7,690 bases of DNA from Chryseobacterium gleum (lineage in GTDB: Bacteria; Bacteroidota; Bacteroidia; Flavobacteriales_D; Crocinitomicaceae). The notes below the pieces were generated by a model, which had not been told where the DNA came from, made no database searches, and worked only from the letters and a program-made list of their open reading frames with translations. How positions within the stretch are numbered: position 1 is the first letter of the stretch; every line of letters begins with the position of its first letter. This document shows positions 1 to 4,837 of the stretch, in pieces. Location: positions 1-7,690 of the forward strand of contig CAMCQW010000090.1 of the NCBI GenBank assembly GCA_945877045.1, given 5' to 3'. Made by a program: the position numbers and the translations under genes.

Positions 1-206
1 GCATTTAGAATGACACCTTCACACTTTGTGTTTTGCAGGCAATTAATCAATTCACCTTCTACATTCGATTGATAGTATTCCAATTCAAAACCAATCGTTG
101 ATTTTAACGTAAGAAAATAATCTGCGAATGATTGATTTCCATAAATCGATGTTTCGCGTGTCCCTATTAAATTTAAATTTGGACCATTAACAATTAAAAT
201 TTTCAT
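1..206 (-). CDS. aroQ: Type II 3-dehydroquinate dehydratase, N-terminal part (cut by window edge)
   Basis: This is the first 68 codons of a minus-strand gene that begins with ATG at 206 and runs off the left edge. The enzyme is the cytoplasmic dodecameric dehydratase that converts 3-dehydroquinate to 3-dehydroshikimate in the shikimate pathway. The sequence shows the family's N-terminal signature: MKILIVNGPNLNLIGTRE, followed by IYG. In it, Arg17 and Tyr22 correspond to the active-site Arg and Tyr of the flexible lid loop. The second signature, QSNVEGELI, is at residues 46-54. The last readable residues, ILN followed by a partial Ala codon, fit the family's ILNAGAYTHTS segment, whose remainder lies outside the window. 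The catalytic His and the C-terminal Arg are also outside, so integrity cannot be judged. It diverges from xerD with 2 bp between start codons. I saw no clear Shine-Dalgarno site and no good TAnnTTTG box upstream. Identification is secure from the motifs. Confidence 0.93.
   Translation of the reverse strand, partial: MKILIVNGPNLNLIGTRETSIYGNQSFADYFLTLKSTIGFELEYYQSNVEGELINCLQNTKCEGVILN
152..181 (+). promoter_or_regulatory. Candidate Bacteroidota promoter for xerD, inside aroQ
   Basis: TAAATTTG at 174-181 matches the Bacteroidota -7 consensus TAnnTTTG exactly. TTTC at 152-155 is a three-of-four match to the -33 element TTTG, with an 18-nt spacer. Transcription would begin a few bases after 181, giving a leader of roughly 20-25 nt before the TTG start at 209. 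The -7 box lies over the conserved AsnLeuAsn codons of aroQ on the other strand, so part of the match may simply come from AT-rich Asn and Leu codons. Confidence 0.38.
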
Positions 207-208
207 GT

Positions 209-1114
209 TTGTCTAGTTGGAGCCGAAATATTAAAGAATTTGTTTCATACCTAAAGATCGAAAAAGGATTAGCCGAAAATTCTATTTTCGCTTACCAAAA
301 CGATGTGGCTAAATTACAAGATTTTAGCATTGAAATAGGAAAAAATGCGGAACAAATAAGCTATCAAGACTTAAAATTATTTATTGCTGCCTTATATGAC
401 TTAGGACTCAGTGCACGAACACAGGCAAGAATAATTTCAGGAATCAAGCAATTTTATGGCTATTTATTGTTAGAAAATTACATTTCCATAGATCCAAGCG
501 AATTATTAGACCAACCAAAAGTTGGAAGAAAATTACCAGAAGTGCTCACTATTGAAGAAATTGATCAATTAATTGGTGCGATTGACATGAGTAAAACAGA
601 GGCGCATCGCAACAAAGCAATTATCGAAACCTTATATAGTTGTGGTTTACGTGTCTCCGAATTGGTGAATCTTCGGTTTTCAGATTTATTCTTTGAAGAA
701 GGATTTGTAAGATTAATTGGTAAGGGGAACAAAGAAAGACTTGTACCTGTATCATCCAGCGTTGAAAAAGAAATATCGATATATAATGACCATATTCGTC
801 GGCATCAAAACATTAAAAAAGGGGATGAAAATGTCGTTTTTCTAAATCGGAGAGGGGGAAAACTGACCCGTGTTATGATTTTTACCATCATCAAAGATTT
901 AGCTGAACGAATTGGCCTACAAAAAACGATTTCTCCACATACCTTTAGACATTCCTTTGCTACCCATTTATTAGAAGGTGGAGCAAATCTAAGAGCAATA
1001 CAAGAAATGCTTGGCCACGAATCGATTACAACCACTGAAATTTACACCCACTTAGATCAACGCTATTTAAAAGAAGCGATACTTTCTTTTCATCCAAGAA
1101 ATGCAGTGAATTAA
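209..1114 (+). CDS. xerD: Tyrosine recombinase XerD
   Basis: Cytoplasmic site-specific recombinase that, with a XerC partner, resolves chromosome dimers at dif, normally under FtsK control. The 301-residue length is typical (E. coli XerD has 298). Residues about 5-90 form the N-terminal SAM-like DNA-binding domain, with the usual YL..E+GL..N...AY pattern. Residues about 110-295 form the catalytic domain. The full catalytic set is visible: Arg148, Lys172, His244, Arg247, His270 and the nucleophile Tyr279. These are the same numbers as in E. coli XerD, which supports the chosen start. That start is TTG at 209: the reading frame is closed by TAA at 188-190, no ATG or GTG lies between, and the next in-frame ATG is near codon 127. 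XerD is favoured over XerC or an integron/phage integrase by numbering, length and the C-terminal FHPRN tail. Neighbours are aroQ (divergent) and the E1 gene (convergent, stop codons overlapping). No mobile-element signs surround it. A housekeeping role is inferred. Confidence 0.93.
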   Translation: MSSWSRNIKEFVSYLKIEKGLAENSIFAYQNDVAKLQDFSIEIGKNAEQISYQDLKLFIAALYDLGLSARTQARIISGIKQFYGYLLLENYISIDPSELLDQPKVGRKLPEVLTIEEIDQLIGAIDMSKTEAHRNKAIIETLYSCGLRVSELVNLRFSDLFFEEGFVRLIGKGNKERLVPVSSSVEKEISIYNDHIRRHQNIKKGDENVVFLNRRGGKLTRVMIFTIIKDLAERIGLQKTISPHTFRHSFATHLLEGGANLRAIQEMLGHESITTTEIYTHLDQRYLKEAILSFHPRNAVN

Positions 1115-3102
1115 TACGCCAAAATAGCTTCAATCGCTTTAAGAAAACGTTCATGAGGCAAGAATTGTTTTTCAAGATCCACGGCGAAAGGTACTGGTGT
1201 ATCCATAGAACCAATACGACAAACAGGCGCATCTAGAAATTCAAAACAATTCTCCATAATTAGTGCTGAGATTTCACCACCAATTCCACCTAACAAGCAA
1301 TCTTCGTGTAAAACGATTACTCTGCCCGTTTTTTTAGCCGCCATATAAATAGTTTCAGTATCCAAGGGTAACAAGGTTCTTAAATCAACAATTTCAGCTG
1401 ACTTTTCAGGAAAAGATTCCATAGCCTCGAACGCCCAATTTACGCCTGCACCATACGTAATAATCGTTACATCATTTCCTTCATTAAGCACATTTGCCTT
1501 ACCGATTTCTAGTGTATAATAATCCGTCGGAACATTCCCCTTCACACTTCGATAAAGCATTTTGTGTTCAAAAAACAATACAGGATTTGGATCTTCAATC
1601 GCTGCATTAAGCAAACCTTTGGCATCAAAAGGAGAAGAAGGATAAACAATTTTTAGACCTGGCGTATGGAAAAACCATGCTTCGTTACTTTGCGAATGAA
1701 ACGGACCAGCAGCCGATCCCGCACCAGTAGGCATTCTAATCACGACATCCGCATTTTGTCCCCAACGCCAATGAATCTTTGCAAGATTATTAATAATTTG
1801 GTTAAATCCACAAGTTACAAAATCAGCAAATTGCATTTCTACTACTGCTTTCATACCAGCGATTGATAAACCTAGCGCAGCTCCTACAATCGCAGATTCA
1901 CACAATGGCGTGTTCCTTATGCGGTCCTTTCCAAATTCTTCAACAAACCCCTCGGTAACTTTAAACGCCCCACCATATTCAGCAATATCTTGCCCCATTA
2001 TTAGTAACGACGGGTAGCGTTTCAATGATTGTCTAAGCCCATCCTGAATCGCATCGATAAATCGTATCTCCTCACTAGCATCACTCGGTGAATTAAGGAC
2101 AAAAGTGTGCGGTGCATAAACATCATTTAATTCAACCAAAACATCCGGTAATATGGCTGGTTGCTTATTTGCCCAGTCAAATGCTTCTTGAATTTGTATC
2201 TTAATATCCGCTTTTAACGATGCCTCGTAAGATTCAGTGAGAACGCCTGTTGACTTTAAAAAGTCCTCATAATTAGTTATTGGATCACGTTTTTCCCATT
2301 CATCTTGAAGTCCTTCGGGATAATACTTTGTTCCTGATGCTTCTTCGTGGCCTCTCATTCTAAACGTCATTAATTCCAAGAGAACCGGTTTCGGGTCTAG
2401 TCTTATTTCTTCGTTAATCGAAAGGACAGCTCGGATAACATCCAAAATATTATTTCCATCGACCTGGATTGCCTTCATTCCATAACCAATGCCTTTATCA
2501 ATAAACTGTTTGCATCTAAATTGCTCACTAGAAGGAGTGGATAATCCCCAGGCATTGTTTTCCACGCAAAAAATAACAGGGAGATCCCAGACAGAAGCCA
2601 CATTCAAGGCCTCATGAAAATCCCCTTCAGAAGCACCACCATCACCGGTAAAAACTAAGGTAGATTTCTTTTCACCACGAATTTTATGTGCCAAAGCGAT
2701 TCCGTCAGCAATCCCCAATTGAGGGCCTAGATGGGAAATCATTCCAATAATCTTATATTCCTGCGTTCCAAAATGAAAAGATCTGTCACGCCCATTGGTA
2801 AACCCATCGGCTTTACCTTGAAATTGAGCAAAAAGTCTTGTCAAAGGAATATCACGCGAAGTAAAAACACCCAAATTTCTATGCATAGGAAGAATATATT
2901 CATCCTTATCCATTGCATAACAAGTACCGACAGAAATGCCCTCTTGTCCCCATCCAGAGAACCATTTAGTAATCTTCCCTTGACGAAGTAAAATGAGCAT
3001 TTTTTCTTCAATCAAACGGGGGGTGATTAGTTTTTGATAGATCGTGAGCAACTCAGCAGATTCAAAACCTGCAGCATCAAATTCTATGGTATTTTTTTTC
3101 AA
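1111..3102 (-). CDS. Fused alpha/beta E1 component of a 2-oxoacid dehydrogenase (2-oxoisovalerate dehydrogenase-like)
   Basis: A 663-residue thiamine-diphosphate enzyme that decarboxylates a 2-oxoacid and passes the acyl group to a lipoyl E2 in the cytoplasm. The alpha part (about 10-315) has the ThDP/Mg motif GDG at 153-155 with NN at 182-183, and a likely diphosphate-binding HR at 74-75. The beta part (about 340-660) has TPLCE with Glu402, equivalent to human E1-beta Glu59 that contacts the cofactor N1', and PFHSQ with His469, equivalent to His128. All expected catalytic residues are present and the frame is open, so the fusion is real. Such fusions are typical of Bacteroidota and are usually named 2-oxoisovalerate (branched-chain) E1; pyruvate as substrate cannot be excluded. 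The loop GHEEASGT at 251-258 lacks the Ser that follows this His in animal PDH and BCKDH, so kinase control is not expected. The start is TTG at 3102, because the frame is closed by TAA 18 nt upstream with no ATG between. No E2 or E3 gene is nearby. Confidence 0.9.
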   Translation of the reverse strand: MKKNTIEFDAAGFESAELLTIYQKLITPRLIEEKMLILLRQGKITKWFSGWGQEGISVGTCYAMDKDEYILPMHRNLGVFTSRDIPLTRLFAQFQGKADGFTNGRDRSFHFGTQEYKIIGMISHLGPQLGIADGIALAHKIRGEKKSTLVFTGDGGASEGDFHEALNVASVWDLPVIFCVENNAWGLSTPSSEQFRCKQFIDKGIGYGMKAIQVDGNNILDVIRAVLSINEEIRLDPKPVLLELMTFRMRGHEEASGTKYYPEGLQDEWEKRDPITNYEDFLKSTGVLTESYEASLKADIKIQIQEAFDWANKQPAILPDVLVELNDVYAPHTFVLNSPSDASEEIRFIDAIQDGLRQSLKRYPSLLIMGQDIAEYGGAFKVTEGFVEEFGKDRIRNTPLCESAIVGAALGLSIAGMKAVVEMQFADFVTCGFNQIINNLAKIHWRWGQNADVVIRMPTGAGSAAGPFHSQSNEAWFFHTPGLKIVYPSSPFDAKGLLNAAIEDPNPVLFFEHKMLYRSVKGNVPTDYYTLEIGKANVLNEGNDVTIITYGAGVNWAFEAMESFPEKSAEIVDLRTLLPLDTETIYMAAKKTGRVIVLHEDCLLGGIGGEISALIMENCFEFLDAPVCRIGSMDTPVPFAVDLEKQFLPHERFLKAIEAILAY

Positions 3103-3125
3103 ACTTTTCGTGAATTATTAGATGG

Positions 3126-3152
3126 CAAAATTATTGAAAATAGTAGTGCAAA
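3126..3152 (-). promoter_or_regulatory. Candidate promoter for the E1 gene
   Basis: Read on the minus strand, 3133-3126 is TAATTTTG, an exact match to the Bacteroidota -7 element TAnnTTTG, ending 23 nt before the TTG start codon. TTTG at 3152-3149 could be the -33 element, but the spacer is only 15 nt, shorter than the usual 17-23, so the -33 assignment is weak. The spacing from -7 box to start codon resembles that proposed for xerD. The position just downstream of the gdhA terminator makes an independent promoter here plausible. Confidence 0.42.
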
Positions 3153-3195
3153 TTCCTAATTGAATAATTTATTAGTGCGAGAAAAAATAATTAAT

Positions 3196-3226
3196 AAAAA
3201 AAAGCCCAATAAAATTGAGCTTTTTT
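3196..3226 (-). terminator. Intrinsic terminator of gdhA
   Basis: Two 13-nt arms at 3214-3226 and 3198-3210 pair across a 3-nt loop at 3211-3213. In minus-strand RNA the one imperfect position becomes a G-U wobble (GCUCAAU with AUUGGGC), while in plus-strand RNA it is a C-A mismatch. The hairpin is therefore better formed for transcripts coming from gdhA. The stem is followed by a run of U (complement of the A tract at 3196-3203). It lies 25 nt beyond the gdhA stop codon and about 95 nt before the E1 start, so gdhA and E1 are probably separate transcripts. Confidence 0.8.
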
Positions 3227-3250
3227 CTTAAATATTATGGTAGGACAATC

Positions 3251-4597
3251 TTAAACCAAGCCTTGATCAATCATAGAATCAGCTACTTTTACAAAACCTG
3301 CAATGTTGGCTCCTTTAACATAATCTACAAATCCATCAGCACCCGTACCATATTGAACACATGCGTTATGAATTGAAACCATGATACCATGTAGTTTATG
3401 GTCTACTTCCTCCGCCGTCCATGATAGACGCAAAGAATTTTGAGACATTTCCAACCCTGAAGTTGCTACCCCACCAGCATTGGATGCTTTACCTGGCGCA
3501 AATAATATTTTAGCAGAAAGGAATGCAGTAACTGCTTCTGGCGTAGATGGCATATTTGCCCCTTCAGCCACACAAATAACACCGTTAGCAAGCAACATTT
3601 TAGCCTCTTCTCCATTTAACTCATTTTGAGTTGCACAAGGAAGCGCAATATCAGCTTTAACTTCCCAAGGACGTTTTCCTTCAATAAATTTAGCACTTGG
3701 ATACTTAGTTGCATATTCTGAAATCCTTCCACGTTTCACATTCTTCAATTCCATAATAAAGGCAAGTTTTGAAGCATCAATTCCATCAGCATCATAAATA
3801 TAGCCTTGTGAATCAGAAAGGGTTACCACTTTTGCCCCTAATTCAGTTGCTTTTTCACATGCATATTGAGCGACATTCCCAGATCCAGAAACAGCTACCA
3901 CTTTTCCTTGAAAAGAATCGTTCTTTGTGGCTAGCATTTCTTTAGCGAAATATACCGTTCCATAACCTGTAGCTTCTGGTCGGATCAATGAACCTCCCCA
4001 ATTACGAGCTTTACCTGTTAGAACACCTGTAAATTCATTTCGAATTCTTTTGTATTGTCCAAACATGTATCCTATCTCACGACCACCTACACCAATATCT
4101 CCAGCAGGAACATCGGTATCAGGGCCAATATGTCTTGATAATTCTGTCATAAATGACTGACAAAATTTCATTACTTCATTATCAGATTTTCCTTTAGGAT
4201 CAAAATCAGACCCACCTTTACCGCCACCCATCGGAAGTGTTGTTAATGAATTTTTGAATACTTGTTCGAAACCTAAAAACTTCAAAATTGATAAGTTAAC
4301 AGACGGATGAAAACGCAAACCACCTTTATAAGGTCCGATTGCTGAATTAAACTCAACTCTATAACCACGGTTAACTTGAATTTCTCCCTTATCGTCCAAC
4401 CAAGGCACACGGAAAAGAATAGTTCTTTCTGGCTCCACGATTCGCTCTAAGATCTTAGCTAATTTGTACTTAGGATGTTCCTCCATAAATGGAATAACTG
4501 CCTCAGCTACTTCATGAACAGCTTGCAAAAATTCTGTTTCATGAGAATTCTTTGCCTTTACAGCTATCATGAAATCTTCGATTTGTTTTTGATACAT
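3251..4597 (-). CDS. gdhA: Glutamate dehydrogenase, NADP-type hexameric
   Basis: Cytoplasmic enzyme for reductive amination of 2-oxoglutarate with ammonia to glutamate. Using the ATG at 4597 it has 448 residues (E. coli GdhA has 447). An in-frame TTG at 4606 would add only three residues and is less likely. Substrate-binding Lys91 (GPYKGG), Lys115 (FEQVFKNS), catalytic Lys127 (PMGGGKGG) and Asp167 (PAGD) align at a constant two-residue offset with Lys89, Lys113, Lys125 and Asp165 of the Clostridium symbiosum enzyme. The nucleotide-binding half has GSGNVA at 238-243. The second strand ends in LSDSQG, resembling the SDS of NADP-dependent E. coli GdhA rather than the SGPDG of the NAD-dependent clostridial enzyme. 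An NADPH biosynthetic role is therefore inferred. The gene is complete and monocistronic-looking: a terminator follows, and it diverges from the secreted-protein gene. Regulation may involve the dyad at 4630-4648 overlapping its candidate promoter. Confidence 0.96.
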   Translation of the reverse strand: MYQKQIEDFMIAVKAKNSHETEFLQAVHEVAEAVIPFMEEHPKYKLAKILERIVEPERTILFRVPWLDDKGEIQVNRGYRVEFNSAIGPYKGGLRFHPSVNLSILKFLGFEQVFKNSLTTLPMGGGKGGSDFDPKGKSDNEVMKFCQSFMTELSRHIGPDTDVPAGDIGVGGREIGYMFGQYKRIRNEFTGVLTGKARNWGGSLIRPEATGYGTVYFAKEMLATKNDSFQGKVVAVSGSGNVAQYACEKATELGAKVVTLSDSQGYIYDADGIDASKLAFIMELKNVKRGRISEYATKYPSAKFIEGKRPWEVKADIALPCATQNELNGEEAKMLLANGVICVAEGANMPSTPEAVTAFLSAKILFAPGKASNAGGVATSGLEMSQNSLRLSWTAEEVDHKLHGIMVSIHNACVQYGTGADGFVDYVKGANIAGFVKVADSMIDQGLV

Positions 4598-4629
4598 AAT
4601 ATACAAAATGTTAGTTAGTTAATGTGATG

Positions 4630-4648
4630 TTAATTTTGCCAAATGTAA
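4630..4648. repeat. 19-bp dyad of back-to-back TAnnTTTG boxes, possible operator
   Basis: The sequence TTAATTTTGCCAAATGTAA is an imperfect inverted repeat of form TTAnnTTTG-C-CAAAnnTAA: seven of nine positions in each arm pair, and the two n positions do not. One arm is the gdhA -7 candidate; the other is a plus-strand TAATTTTG at 4631-4638 that points towards the secreted-protein gene about 200 bp away. It could be a repressor or activator site at gdhA, a bidirectional promoter core, or chance in AT-rich DNA. Confidence 0.35.
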
Positions 4649-4673
4649 TAAGTTTTTTTAGCCCAATGACCAA
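4640..4673 (-). promoter_or_regulatory. Candidate promoter of gdhA
   Basis: On the minus strand 4647-4640 reads TACATTTG, an exact TAnnTTTG -7 match, 42 nt before the ATG at 4597. Two TTG triplets could serve as the -33 element: 4666-4664 with a 16-nt spacer and 4673-4671 with a 23-nt spacer, at the two ends of the usual range. No Shine-Dalgarno site is evident in the AT-rich leader. Confidence 0.45.
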
Positions 4674-4765
4674 TAATTATCAACAAAATATAATTTTTGA
4701 AGGTAAGTTATGAGTAATAATTATGGAAGAAATCATAAAAAGGTACTATTTTAGTTATTTTTAAT

Positions 4766-4773
4766 TAACTTTG
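4766..4773 (+). promoter_or_regulatory. Candidate -7 element for the T9SS cargo gene
   Basis: TAACTTTG matches TAnnTTTG exactly and lies 64 nt before the ATG at 4838. No clear TTTG is present at the -33 distance; the nearest T-rich tract is TTTT at 4749-4752, too close. The leader that would follow contains a short (TAAG)3T run at 4795-4807 and no Shine-Dalgarno site. Otherwise the 240-bp gap between gdhA and this gene shows only AT-rich sequence and the dyad near gdhA. Confidence 0.4.
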
Positions 4774-4837
4774 AGTAGTCCTTTCGGCAACTAATAAGTA
4801 AGTAAGTCGTATAGAAACTGATTTTAGAATTTATTAT

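Noticed and set aside
209..1114. Possibility that the tyrosine recombinase marks an integrative element or integron.
   Set aside because: Length, residue numbering and housekeeping neighbours fit XerD. No att repeats, tRNA, cassette sites or mobile genes are visible.
805..1232. Open frames on the minus strand across xerD and the xerD/E1 junction, and similar ones antisense to the E1 and cargo genes.
   Set aside because: They lie opposite well-supported genes, have no recognisable motifs or start context, and their composition is that of a reverse-strand shadow.
4598..4606. TTG at 4606 as the gdhA start.
   Set aside because: It adds only three residues (initiator Met, Tyr, Ile) ahead of a good ATG at 4597, which gives the family's usual length and numbering offset.
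4691..4701. TATAATTTTTG considered as a promoter for the cargo gene.
   Set aside because: It misses the TAnnTTTG spacing by one base and is farther from the gene than the exact match at 4766-4773.
4710..4754. 14-codon ORF in the gdhA/cargo gap with a GAAGG-like sequence 7 nt before its ATG, and an overlapping 13-codon ORF at 4723-4764.
   Set aside because: Both are very short, of low complexity and typical of AT-rich DNA. They lie upstream of the candidate -7 box at 4766, so they would not be in that transcript, and nothing suggests a leader-peptide or attenuator hairpin.
4795..4807. (TAAG)3T run in the leader of the cargo gene, considered as a phase-variation tract.
   Set aside because: Three copies are too few for frequent slippage, and the run is in the untranslated leader about 30 nt before the start codon.
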